Part shown: positions 28,779-35,710 of the stretch, piece by piece
How the letters are laid out: the number at the start of each line of letters is the position of its first letter
How positions within the stretch are numbered: the stretch's first letter is position 1
From: Clostridiaceae bacterium AF10-41
Lineage (GTDB): Bacteria; Bacillota; Clostridia; Clostridiales; Clostridiaceae
Direction: 5' to 3'
Length of the DNA stretch: 35,710 bases
Assembly (NCBI GenBank): GCA_027686065.1
Contig: JAQCTH010000040.1
Coordinates: 1 to 35,710, forward strand
Program-made: the position numbers and the translations under genes
Notes under the pieces: model-generated
Databases searched by the model: none
What the model was told of the DNA's origin: nothing
What the model saw: only the letters and a program-made list of their open reading frames with translations

Positions 28779-30329
28779 ATGGATATGAATAAGGTTCTTA
28801 TTTGGATAATAGTTGATATTATAGTATTGGTCATATTTGGCTTATTACTTTATAAGGCTATACAAAGTGCTTCTAAAAACAAGATAGAAGGCTTAGAAAA
28901 AGAAGCGGAAACTCTTTTAGAAAATGCTAAAAGAGAAGCTGAGGCAACTAAGAAAGAGTCAATTTTAGAGGCAAAGGAAGAGGTTCATAGACTTAGGAAT
29001 GATTTAGAAAGGGATTCAAGAGAAAGAAGAAATGAAATTCAAAGACTTGAAAGAAGAATAATTCAAAGAGAGGAATCCCTGGATAAGAAGAGTGATCTTC
29101 TGGAAAAGAAAGAAGAAGCATTAAGTAAAAGATTACAAGAAATCGATGAAATGGAAGCAAATGTACAGGAACTATTTGCTAAAAGAAGAGAGGAGCTTGA
29201 AAGAATAGCAACTCTATCTACTGATGAGGCTAGAGAAATTCTTTTAGAAGAAGTTAGAAGAGAAATTACTCATGAAACTGCTATTATGATCAAAGAAATA
29301 GAATCTAGAGCAAAAGAAGAAGCAGATAAAAAAGCTAGAGAAATTATAACAACTGCCATTCAAAGATGTGCAGCTGATCATGTATCAGAATCAACAGTAC
29401 ATGTTGTTGCCCTTCCTAATGATGAAATGAAGGGTAGAATTATAGGTAGAGAAGGTAGAAATATCAGAACTCTTGAAACATTAACAGGAGTAGATTTAAT
29501 AATAGATGATACTCCAGAAGCAGTTATTTTATCAAGTTTTGATCCTGTAAGGAGAGAGATTGCAAAAATAGCTTTAGAAAAGTTAATTGTGGATGGTAGA
29601 ATTCATCCAGCTAGAATCGAGGAAATGGTAGAAAGAGCTACCAAAGATGTTGAAAATGACATCAAAGAAGAAGGAGAACAAGCAACATTAGAAACTGGTG
29701 TTCATGGTGTTCATCCTGAAATAATTAAATTACTTGGTAGACTAAAGTATAGAACTAGTTATGGACAAAATGTGTTAAAGCATTCCATTGAAGTTTCATA
29801 TTTAGCTGGTGTTATGGCTGCAGAATTAGGATTAGATGTAAATCTAGCTAAGAGAGCAGGATTATTACATGATATTGGTAAAGTAGCAACACAAGAAGAA
29901 GAAGGCCGTCATGCTGTAATAGGTGGCGATTTAGCGAAAAAATATGGAGAATCACAAGCTGTATATAATGCTATAGCTGCACATCATGGAGATGTTGAGA
30001 TGCTAACACTAGAAGCTGTATTAGTTCAAGCGGCTGATGCAATATCAGCAGCAAGACCAGGAGCTAGAAGAGAAACTCTTGAAGCTTATATTAAGCGTCT
30101 AGAGAAACTTGAGGAAATTGCGAATTCTTACGAAGGTGTAGAAAAATCATATGCAATTCAAGCTGGTAGAGAGATTAGAATTATGGTTAAACCAGATCAG
30201 TTAGATGACGCTGGATCTGTAGAATTAGCTAGAAGTTTGGCTAAGAGTATAGAAGAACAGTTAGAATATCCAGGTCAAATAAAAATTAATGTTATAAGAG
30301 AAACAAGAGCAGTAGATTATGCTAAATAA
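28779..30329 (+). CDS. rny: Ribonuclease Y
   Basis: RNase Y is the membrane-anchored endoribonuclease that starts bulk mRNA decay in many Firmicutes. The start is ATG 28779 after GGAGGAGGTG; the earlier ATG at 28758 precedes that site. The 516 residues show an N-terminal membrane helix (about 5-26), a long Glu/Lys/Arg coiled coil (about 30-190), a KH domain ([15 protein letters not shown] near 218), and an HD domain with the catalytic pair His364-Asp365 (LLHDIGK). pnp, its probable degradosome partner, is also in this window. It is a single-gene unit with promoter and terminator. Confidence 0.97.
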   Translation: MDMNKVLIWIIVDIIVLVIFGLLLYKAIQSASKNKIEGLEKEAETLLENAKREAEATKKESILEAKEEVHRLRNDLERDSRERRNEIQRLERRIIQREESLDKKSDLLEKKEEALSKRLQEIDEMEANVQELFAKRREELERIATLSTDEAREILLEEVRREITHETAIMIKEIESRAKEEADKKAREIITTAIQRCAADHVSESTVHVVALPNDEMKGRIIGREGRNIRTLETLTGVDLIIDDTPEAVILSSFDPVRREIAKIALEKLIVDGRIHPARIEEMVERATKDVENDIKEEGEQATLETGVHGVHPEIIKLLGRLKYRTSYGQNVLKHSIEVSYLAGVMAAELGLDVNLAKRAGLLHDIGKVATQEEEGRHAVIGGDLAKKYGESQAVYNAIAAHHGDVEMLTLEAVLVQAADAISAARPGARRETLEAYIKRLEKLEEIANSYEGVEKSYAIQAGREIRIMVKPDQLDDAGSVELARSLAKSIEEQLEYPGQIKINVIRETRAVDYAK

Positions 30330-30330
30330 T

Positions 30331-30370
30331 ATAAAGTACATTTTGCATTGCAAAATGTACTTTATTTTTT
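30331..30370 (+). terminator. rny intrinsic terminator
   Basis: A 15-bp perfect stem (30331-30345 with 30351-30365) with a 5-base loop and a T-rich tail ATTTTTT, starting two bases after the rny stop. Confidence 0.88.
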
Positions 30371-30392
30371 AATTTTAAAGAAATTTCTTATT

Positions 30393-30438
30393 TATAAAAA
30401 TTTTTAAAAATAAAAGTATAAAAATTTTTAAAATAAAG
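30393..30438 (+). repeat. Short tandem direct repeat upstream of spoVS
   Basis: Two adjacent near-identical A/T-rich units, 30393-30416 and 30417-30438, sharing TATAAAAATTTTTAAAA. The repeat lies just upstream of the sigma-H-like promoter. It could be bent (A-tract) DNA or a duplication with no role. Confidence 0.4.
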
Positions 30439-30464
30439 AAGGATTTTTCTGTATCTTATAGAAT
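30438..30464 (+). promoter_or_regulatory. spoVS: Sigma-H-type promoter of spoVS
   Basis: GAAGGATTT (30438-30446) matches the sigma-H -35 RnAGGAWWW; an 11-bp spacer follows; ATAGAAT (30458-30464) matches the -10 RnnGAAT. B. subtilis spoVS is known to be transcribed by sigma-H, which supports the call. The predicted leader is about 60 bases. Confidence 0.75.
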
Positions 30465-30532
30465 ATATATGATGTAGGAGCAAAAGCTCTATAACATATT
30501 GTAAACGATTTTTATCTAGGAGGTAAAGACAA

Positions 30533-30793
30533 GTGGAAGTATTAAAAGTTTCAACAAAATCAAATCCAAATTCGGTGGCAGGTGCATTAGCTGCCATAAT
30601 TAAGGAAAAAAATATAGTAGAAATCCAAGCAGTAGGAGCAGGTGCTATAAATCAAGCAGTAAAAGCAATTGCTATAGCAAGAGGCTTCGTTGCCCCTAGC
30701 GGAAAAGATATTGTTTGTGTTCCAGCATTCACTGATATTGAAATAGATGGTGAAGAAAGAACTGCAATAAAATTAATTGTACAACCAAGATAG
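30533..30793 (+). CDS. spoVS: Stage V sporulation protein S
   Basis: A highly conserved 86-residue protein of the Alba-like SpoVS family, needed for late sporulation steps in B. subtilis and also affecting septation. The whole length matches the family: LKVSTKSNPNSVAGALAAI at the N-terminus, then VGAGAINQAVKAIAIARG. The start is GTG, seven bases after AGGAGGT. The rny-spoVS order is common in Firmicutes; the sigma-H-like promoter implies its own early-sporulation control. A terminator hairpin follows. Confidence 0.95.
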   Translation: MEVLKVSTKSNPNSVAGALAAIIKEKNIVEIQAVGAGAINQAVKAIAIARGFVAPSGKDIVCVPAFTDIEIDGEERTAIKLIVQPR

Positions 30794-30843
30794 TAAGGTC
30801 TTATATTTAAATTGGGGAAAAAATCTATTTAGGGGAAATAAAG

Positions 30844-30872
30844 AAAAGGACTACATTTAGGTAGTTCCTTTT
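30844..30872 (+). terminator. spoVS terminator
   Basis: An 11-bp stem with one bulged T (30844-30854 with 30861-30872), a 6-base loop and a short T run that is part of the 3' arm. Confidence 0.7.
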
Positions 30873-30901
30873 CATATTAAGTAAAATAGCCTTTATAAGC
30901 C

Positions 30902-30930
30902 TTGAAATTTTTTAAAATTACATATATAAT
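30902..30930 (+). promoter_or_regulatory. ptsH: Sigma-A promoter of ptsH
   Basis: TTGAAA (30902-30907), 17 bp, TATAAT (30925-30930). Transcription would begin near 30937, about 46 bases before the ptsH start. Confidence 0.82.
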
Positions 30931-30982
30931 GAAATAGTTAAATAGAAAACTATTTTAAATTTAATGTAAAGAGGTGTGTTTA

Positions 30983-31243
30983 ATGATATCTAAAGAGGTT
31001 GTAGTAAACAACGGAACTGGTTTACATGCTAGACCAGCAACTTTATTAGTAAAGAAGGCTTCATCTTTCAAATCAGATGTAAGCATAGAATTTAACGGAA
31101 AGAAAGCAAACGTTAAGAGTTTAATTGGAGTTCTTTCTTTAGGAGTTACTAAAGGAGCTAAAATAACTGTTTTAGCAAGCGGAGATGACGAAGCTTTAGC
31201 AGCAGAAGAAATTGTTAACTTAATAGCTAGCTTAGAAGATTAA
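30983..31243 (+). CDS. ptsH: Phosphocarrier protein HPr
   Basis: HPr relays phosphate from enzyme I to sugar-specific enzyme II proteins in the PTS. The start is ATG 30983; GTG 30974 lies within the GAGGTGTG ribosome binding site and is rejected. The 86-residue protein has the phospho-acceptor His15 in GTGLHARPA. Ser46, in VKSLIGVLSLG, is the HprK/P regulatory site for CcpA-mediated catabolite control. The gene stands alone, without ptsI, between its own promoter and a strong terminator, as in many clostridia; this separates HPr supply from any one sugar operon. Confidence 0.96.
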   Translation: MISKEVVVNNGTGLHARPATLLVKKASSFKSDVSIEFNGKKANVKSLIGVLSLGVTKGAKITVLASGDDEALAAEEIVNLIASLED

Positions 31244-31244
31244 T

Positions 31245-31270
31245 AAAAAAGTGCCAAAAGGCACTTTTTT
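31245..31270. terminator. Bidirectional terminator between ptsH and the DUF378 gene
   Basis: AAAAAAGTGCC (31245-31255) pairs with GGCACTTTTTT (31260-31270) around a 4-A loop. A and T runs on both sides let it serve ptsH on the plus strand and the convergent DUF378 gene on the minus strand. Confidence 0.9.
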
Positions 31271-31293
31271 ATTAATCTTTTATTAGTATGTAG

Positions 31294-31512
31294 TTAATTA
31301 AAGAGGTTTAAGGATCTGCACTTGAAAACTAAGGCAATTATATCTAAAGCTGCAATAAATATTATGATATATACTATTCTTTGTAGTATGACAGATCCGC
31401 CAACTAGTAGAGTTACAATATTTATACTTAATAAACCTATAAGGCCCCAGTTTATTGCACCAATTAATACTAATATAAAAGATATCTTATCAAAAAAAGA
31501 TATTTTGCACAT
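31294..31512 (-). CDS. DUF378 family small membrane protein
   Basis: A 72-residue minus-strand gene whose start is preceded by AAGGAGGT (plus-strand 31518-31525), a near-perfect ribosome binding site. Two hydrophobic helices (about 10-30 and 41-63) frame a short loop. The segment VLIGAINWGLIGL is the hallmark of the DUF378/YuzA family, whose function is unknown. The opposite-strand frame at 31322-31552 has no such signals. It converges with ptsH and diverges from purB. A stand-alone promoter was not clear. Confidence 0.85.
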   Translation of the reverse strand: MCKISFFDKISFILVLIGAINWGLIGLLSINIVTLLVGGSVILQRIVYIIIFIAALDIIALVFKCRSLNLFN

Positions 31513-31611
31513 ATTTTACCTCCTTATAAATAATACAGTATATATATATTAAAAAAAAACAAAAATATAACTGAAAATTAATATAAAAGCTATCTAAAAG
31601 TATTATATTTA

Positions 31612-31620
31612 TGTTATAAT
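31612..31620 (+). promoter_or_regulatory. purB: Extended -10 promoter element of purB
   Basis: TGT followed by TATAAT (31615-31620) is an extended -10. No good -35 hexamer stands 16-18 bp upstream. Transcription near 31627 would leave a 43-base leader, too short for a purine riboswitch. Confidence 0.5.
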
Positions 31621-31669
31621 ACGAATGATGATAAAAAAAAATAAAAATTTATTCGGAGGTTATCTAAAG

Positions 31670-33100
31670 ATGAGAGATTTATATAATTCACCATTAAATT
31701 CAAGATATGCATCAAAGGAAATGAGTTTTATATTTTCAGATGATATGAAGTTTTCAACATGGAGAAAACTATGGGTTGCATTAGCAGAAGGAGAAAGAGA
31801 ACTAGGTTTAAATATAAGTGCAGAACAAATAGAAGAACTTAAATCCAATATATATAATATAAATTATGAAGAAGCAAATAAAAAAGAAAAAGAAGTTAGG
31901 CACGATGTTATGAGCCATGTCTATGCTTATGGACTTCAATGTCCTAGTGCAAAGGGGATTATACATTTAGGAGCGACTAGCTGCTATGTTGGAGATAATA
32001 CAGATGTAATAATAATGAGAGATGCATTATTATTAATTAAGAAAAAGATTGTATTAGTATTAAATCATTTATCTAATTTTGCATTAAAATATAAGGAAAT
32101 GCCAACATTAGGTTTTACACATTTTCAACCAGCTCAATTAACGACGGTTGGGAAAAGAGCTACTTTGTGGATGCAAGATTTAGTTTTGGATATAGAAAAT
32201 ATAGACTTTTTATTATCAACACTTAAATTAAGGGGTGTTAAAGGCACTACTGGTACACAAGCAAGTTTCATGGCTTTATTTAATAATGATGAAGAAAAAG
32301 TAAAAAGATTAGATGATATTGTAGCTGAAAAAATGGGATTTGAGAAGAGCTATGGCGTAACAGGTCAAACTTATCCAAGAAAGCTGGATTCTATAGTATT
32401 AAATAGGTTATCAGAAGTTGCACAAAGTGCTTATAAATTTAGCAATGATTTAAGACTTTTACAAAGTATGAAGGAAATTGAAGAACCGTTTGAAAAAAAT
32501 CAAATAGGATCATCAGCAATGGCATATAAGAGAAATCCTATGAGAAGCGAAAGAATGGGATCGCTAGCAAGATATGTAATAGTAAATTCATTAAATCCAG
32601 CTATAACAGCAGCTACACAATGGTTTGAGAGAACATTAGATGATTCAGCTAACAAAAGAATAGCAGTGGCTGAAGCGTTTTTAGCATTAGATGGAGTATT
32701 AAATCTTTATATAAATATTGCAGAAAATATGGTTGTATATGAAAAAGTTATAAGTTCTCACGTTAATAAAGAGTTACCATTTATGGCTACAGAAAATATT
32801 ATGATGGAAGCAGTTAAAAGAGGTGGGGACAGACAAGAACTTCATGAAAAAATTAGGGTTCACTCAATGGAAGCAGCTCAAAGAGTAAAAGGTGAAGGAT
32901 TAGAAAATGACCTTATAGAAAGAATAATGAATGATAGCGGTTTTATGTTAAATAAAGAGGAAATATTAAATATAATAGATCCAACTAAATTTGTGGGAAG
33001 AGCCCCAAGTCAAGTTTTGGAATTTATAGATAGTTACATAAGACCAATTATTGAAGAAAATGAAGAGGCGTTAAAAATAGAAACAGAGATTTCGGTATAA
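31670..33100 (+). CDS. purB: Adenylosuccinate lyase
   Basis: PurB removes fumarate from SAICAR and from adenylosuccinate in purine synthesis. The start ATG 31670 follows CGGAGGT and gives MRDLYNSPLNSRYAS, the usual N-terminus; the frame from 31625 adds 15 residues upstream of the ribosome binding site. The 476 residues include HLGATSCYVGDN, the substrate-binding TLGFTHFQPAQ motif and the fumarase/lyase signature SSAMAYKRNPMRSE near residues 280-293. It stands alone, away from other pur genes, with a strong terminator after it. Confidence 0.95.
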   Translation: MRDLYNSPLNSRYASKEMSFIFSDDMKFSTWRKLWVALAEGERELGLNISAEQIEELKSNIYNINYEEANKKEKEVRHDVMSHVYAYGLQCPSAKGIIHLGATSCYVGDNTDVIIMRDALLLIKKKIVLVLNHLSNFALKYKEMPTLGFTHFQPAQLTTVGKRATLWMQDLVLDIENIDFLLSTLKLRGVKGTTGTQASFMALFNNDEEKVKRLDDIVAEKMGFEKSYGVTGQTYPRKLDSIVLNRLSEVAQSAYKFSNDLRLLQSMKEIEEPFEKNQIGSSAMAYKRNPMRSERMGSLARYVIVNSLNPAITAATQWFERTLDDSANKRIAVAEAFLALDGVLNLYINIAENMVVYEKVISSHVNKELPFMATENIMMEAVKRGGDRQELHEKIRVHSMEAAQRVKGEGLENDLIERIMNDSGFMLNKEEILNIIDPTKFVGRAPSQVLEFIDSYIRPIIEENEEALKIETEISV

Positions 33101-33110
33101 TAAATCAATT

Positions 33111-33154
33111 AAAAAGTCATAAAGTATTATAATAATAATGCTTTATGACTTTTT
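33111..33154. terminator. purB terminator
   Basis: An 18-bp stem with one G-U pair (33111-33128 with 33137-33154), an 8-base loop, and flanking A5 and T5 runs. It is near-symmetric, so it could act on both strands. Confidence 0.85.
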
Positions 33155-33242
33155 AATTTTAATAGGAATGTTAATGGAAAATGAATAAAATCATTAGATT
33201 AGACAATAATTAATAGATAGAATTAGTAAGGGAGGAATATAA

Positions 33243-33407
33243 ATGATAGATAAAGATGAATATATGTCTCAATGTATAAGTTGTAATGGAACAGGAAGAA
33301 TAAAATGTGATTGTGGCACAGAAGAATCGCCAAATGAACGTTGCCTAACTTGCAGTGGAGAAGGAAGTTTTAAATGTCCTGTTTGTGAAGGTGGGGGAAA
33401 GCTTTAG
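33243..33407 (+). CDS. Small DnaJ-type cysteine-rich zinc-finger protein
   Basis: A 54-residue gene beginning with ATG after a clear AAGGGAGG site and ending with TAG at 33405. Eight cysteines lie at residues 11, 14, 22, 24, 34, 37, 45 and 48. CISCNGTG and CLTCSGEG are full CxxCxGxG repeats, C-D-C-G is a shortened second repeat, and CPVCEGGG is the fourth. This is the layout of the DnaJ central zinc domain, which binds two zinc ions, but without J or substrate-binding domains. Stand-alone domains of this kind can assist folding or redox chemistry; the role here is unknown. It follows the purB terminator and precedes the uncharacterised gene at 33565. Confidence 0.8.
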   Translation: MIDKDEYMSQCISCNGTGRIKCDCGTEESPNERCLTCSGEGSFKCPVCEGGGKL

Positions 33408-33464
33408 GTTTGTAATAAATTAGATATGTCTAACAATTAGTTGCATTAAGTATTATTTATATTA

Positions 33465-33488
33465 AAGGTGAGATTTTTTTCTTACCTT
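33465..33488 (+). other. Small hairpin in the gap after the zinc-finger gene
   Basis: AAGGTGAG (33465-33472) pairs with CTTACCTT (33481-33488, one G-U pair) around a T-rich loop. The T run is in the loop, not after the stem, so it does not look like a normal terminator. The rest of 33408-33564 shows no clear promoter. Confidence 0.3.
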
Positions 33489-33564
33489 ATCTTTATTTAG
33501 AATAGCAAAATTAAATGTATTGTAATAGTATATATTGTGATAGCAATTTAAAAAGGAATTCTTT

Positions 33565-34848
33565 ATGTCAAGATATATAAATAATCTCCAAAGAACTGAA
33601 ATGAATATAGGAGATAAAAAAGAAGTGATTTCAACTAGAGTTGGAGACGTAATAGGAAGTAGTGCTCTAGATATTGTATATTTAGTAGGAAACAGAAAAG
33701 GTAGTGGAAAAAATACCATCTTTTATAATATGGAAATATTAATTTCTGATGGGGAAACAGGTAAAAGTGTTACTATAGACCTAAGAGGAATTGAAGGATA
33801 TAGGCCTAGAATAACATTGCAGCACTTTAAGGCTGATAAGGATAATGAAATACTATTTTCTATGGAAGATATAGGTACTAATTCATATATAACAGCACAA
33901 ATTTTTACTTTAGATGGAGATAAGGTTATCAAAATTTTTGATACAAATTACTATAATCAAAGTGAATCATATCAAGTAATATATCAAGATAATTATGTGG
34001 TAGATGTTATAGATACTAAAAAAAATACAGTTTACCCAATAGATATAAGTAGAAAGGATAAGCTTTACTTAAATGAAATATATAATGATAATGGATTATT
34101 AAAGAAAAAGATAATAGGGAAGGTTCTCCCAGTATCAGGAATAACCCCAATAGATATAAAAAGACAAGATACATTAGATCTTTTATTAATACAAAAAATT
34201 ATTGGAAGAAGTGAAAGTGATATTTTGGCTGTAATGAATAGTACCTTAAGTTTTAGGAACATAACTTTTGAAAAAGAAGGCTCGTTTTTGGGAATATTAG
34301 GAGAAAAGCTACCAAATCCTTTAATAAGATCAAAGGAAATAAGTAATAAGAATTATATAGATTTTTCTAAAGTTGAATTTATAGAATCAGAATTAGTAAA
34401 AGATACTTCTATAGAAAGGGCAATAGAGAATTCATTTAATTTAAATCCAGGGGAGGATAAGGTTAATTATTTATATAATAAAGTAAATTTGAAAGATGAT
34501 GTTAATTATCAGATATTAGTTTATTTAGAGGGGCCTAGATTTTGTACTGAAAGAGGAGGAACTTTAGCCATATTCGAAAGAAAAAATAATGAATATAATT
34601 TGATATCTAAAATAAGTAATATTGTAAATCCAATAATAATTTCAGAAAATAAAAGTAATGGGTATAGAGATTTAATAGTAAAAGTATTAGATAGCGAAAA
34701 AGAAGATTTTAGAGTATTAAAGTTTAATGGTAATGCATACCCTCTAGATCCTATAAAAGAAAGAAAAGTAAAAAGTGGTAGTGAGGTAAGGGGAATTGCA
34801 GCTATTTCTGATGATTTATTTTATATAAGAGGTATAGAATATAAATAA
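33565..34848 (+). CDS. Uncharacterised beta-rich protein (VCBS/FG-GAP-like N-terminal domain)
   Basis: A 427-residue protein starting at ATG after AAAAAGGA; a stop lies just upstream in frame. There is no signal peptide or membrane helix. The first half alternates short beta strands (GDVIGSSALDIVYLVGN, then KSVTIDLRGIEGYRP). Its TVYPIDISRKDKLYLNEIY and VSGITPIDIKRQDTLDLLLIQ stretches resemble, from memory, a family of Bacillus/Paenibacillus VCBS-repeat-like proteins of unknown role. Residues from about 305 on (LVYLEGPRFCTERGGTLAIF, then GYRDLIVKVLD and LKFNGNAYPLDP) look like a separate domain. That makes it a probable two-domain protein, perhaps spore- or envelope-related; no function should be assigned. 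Confidence 0.6.
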   Translation: MSRYINNLQRTEMNIGDKKEVISTRVGDVIGSSALDIVYLVGNRKGSGKNTIFYNMEILISDGETGKSVTIDLRGIEGYRPRITLQHFKADKDNEILFSMEDIGTNSYITAQIFTLDGDKVIKIFDTNYYNQSESYQVIYQDNYVVDVIDTKKNTVYPIDISRKDKLYLNEIYNDNGLLKKKIIGKVLPVSGITPIDIKRQDTLDLLLIQKIIGRSESDILAVMNSTLSFRNITFEKEGSFLGILGEKLPNPLIRSKEISNKNYIDFSKVEFIESELVKDTSIERAIENSFNLNPGEDKVNYLYNKVNLKDDVNYQILVYLEGPRFCTERGGTLAIFERKNNEYNLISKISNIVNPIIISENKSNGYRDLIVKVLDSEKEDFRVLKFNGNAYPLDPIKERKVKSGSEVRGIAAISDDLFYIRGIEYK

Positions 34849-34866
34849 AAAGACTATATAGAAAAT

Positions 34867-34919
34867 AAAAAAAATTAATTTTGAAAACCACTATAGAAGT
34901 GTTCAAAATTAATTTTTTT
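34867..34919. terminator. Bidirectional terminator between convergent genes
   Basis: A 17-bp perfect stem (34869-34885 with 34902-34918), plus an inner CACT/AGTG helix (34889-34892 with 34898-34901), flanked by A and T runs on opposite sides. It can end both the plus-strand gene at 33565 and the minus-strand lipoprotein gene. Confidence 0.82.
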
Positions 34920-34953
34920 ATTCTTAATCTTTTAATATAAGATAAGCTTTATG

Positions 34954-35559
34954 TTACTTTAACTCAATGGAATTATTTGTATCAACTTTAAATGAATCTC
35001 CATCTTTCATTAAAATATGTCCAGAAGTATAAGGTTTATCATCTAAATTTATTATAACATTGCTAACATTGAAATAATCTCCAAAAGTATTACATATAGC
35101 TTGTAAAGTATTTGTTTCAGCTCCGGATCCTAAATTCTGAGCTGAAACAAAATTAGAAGAAAAACTTAATGTTATAATATTCTTTTCATTATCAACCTTA
35201 GCTGATAATAGTGAAATATCATTAGATATAGCAGGAGAAATATCACTATTAGGAGATTTCTTTAATTCATTAATCAATGCTGTAGCGGTAGCTTTATCTT
35301 TTATTTCAATAGTTTTATTAATATAAACTATTTTATCAGTAATAACATCATAATAATAAATTCTTGCATCATCAGAAACTACTTCACTAGATTCAGTATT
35401 GGAATTATTAATATTATTTTTAGAATCATCATTATTAGTAGAAGAATTTCCAATATTACTTTTTTCAGATACAGTATTATCTTTAGCTTTATTTTGACAA
35501 GAAATCATTGAAAAACTTATTAATAGTGAGAAAATTACTGCTACAAATTTTTTGTTCAT
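34954..35559 (-). CDS. GerMN-domain lipoprotein
   Basis: A 201-residue minus-strand gene with a GGAGGTG site before the ATG. Residues 1-21 form a lipoprotein signal peptide (basic start, hydrophobic core, lipobox MISC with Cys21). A Ser/Asn-rich linker runs to about residue 60. The folded part (about 65-195) has the ATALINELKKSP, SLLSAKVDNEKNIITLSFSSNF and AICNTFGDYFNVSNVIINLDD pattern of the GerMN domain found in GerM and other sporulation or envelope proteins. It is likely anchored to the outer face of the membrane. Upstream (35560-35710) is AT-rich; a TATAAT on the minus strand (35612-35617) is a possible -10 with a weak -35. Confidence 0.8.
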   Translation of the reverse strand: MNKKFVAVIFSLLISFSMISCQNKAKDNTVSEKSNIGNSSTNNDDSKNNINNSNTESSEVVSDDARIYYYDVITDKIVYINKTIEIKDKATATALINELKKSPNSDISPAISNDISLLSAKVDNEKNIITLSFSSNFVSAQNLGSGAETNTLQAICNTFGDYFNVSNVIINLDDKPYTSGHILMKDGDSFKVDTNNSIELK

Positions 35560-35710
35560 ATATTTACACCTCCAATTATATAAGTTATTTATATACTAAT
35601 TTTAATTAAATATTATATGGTTCAAAAATAACTTAAATAAACAGATAAAATTAAGTACAAATCATATAATATATTTAATTATATTATAACATAATTAATA
35701 AGTTGTTACA

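Noticed and set aside
30388..30597. 69-residue minus-strand open frame over the spoVS promoter and start
   Set aside because: It is antisense to spoVS and crosses the sigma-H promoter; no ribosome binding site and low-complexity AT-rich sequence.
31322..31552. 76-residue plus-strand open frame opposite the DUF378 gene
   Set aside because: The minus-strand frame has a near-perfect ribosome binding site and a family motif; this frame has neither.
33462..33719. 85-residue minus-strand open frame over the start of the gene at 33565
   Set aside because: No ribosome binding site; the plus-strand gene has a longer, family-like product and a terminator at its end.

Overview
The window is a strongly AT-rich, gene-dense stretch of a low-GC Firmicute chromosome. 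It best fits a spore-forming Clostridium sensu stricto (cluster I). The evidence is A/T-ending codon use, AGGAGGTG-type ribosome binding sites, many TTG starts, a PolC-type replicase, RNase Y, HPr with His15 and Ser46, and sporulation genes (spoVS, ymxH, a GerMN lipoprotein). No rRNA, tRNA, CRISPR array, transposase or prophage gene was seen. Nearly all of it is core genome in the order expected for clostridia.

Region 1 (1-8.4 kb): the 3' part of an AI-2E-family membrane protein, then dxr, rseP and ispG (isoprenoid synthesis and intramembrane proteolysis), then polC. A palindromic repeat element of degenerate 7-nt units lies between ispG and polC.

Region 2 (8.4-18.65 kb): the translation/RNA operon rimP-nusA-rnpM-ylxQ-infB-rbfA-nrnA-truB-ribF, then rpsO and pnp. 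It opens with a candidate promoter and one or two intrinsic-terminator hairpins inside the leader, an arrangement that fits NusA autoregulation. rpsO has its own excellent sigma-A promoter and a structured leader.

Region 3 (18.8-25.2 kb): an M16 peptidase, ymxH, aspartate kinase and tepA, ending in a strong terminator, then ftsK/spoIIIE. The tepA Shine-Dalgarno sequence is buried in a 16-bp hairpin.

Region 4 (25.2-31.3 kb): rimO-pgsA; recA behind a sigma-A promoter with a LexA box at the predicted transcription start; rny; spoVS behind a textbook sigma-H-like promoter; and ptsH. From recA on, each gene forms its own unit with a recognisable terminator.

Region 5 (31.3-35.7 kb): a small DUF378 membrane protein on the minus strand, purB, a 54-residue DnaJ-type zinc-finger protein, a large uncharacterised beta-rich protein, and a convergent GerMN-domain lipoprotein. 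This is the least conserved part of the window.

Several starts were moved downstream from the longest open frame because a ribosome binding site and family conservation place them there: infB, rpsO, the M16 peptidase, ymxH, ftsK, recA, rny, ptsH and purB. I found no convincing evidence of a wholly new multi-gene system. The most interesting signals are regulatory structures and the two poorly characterised genes after purB.
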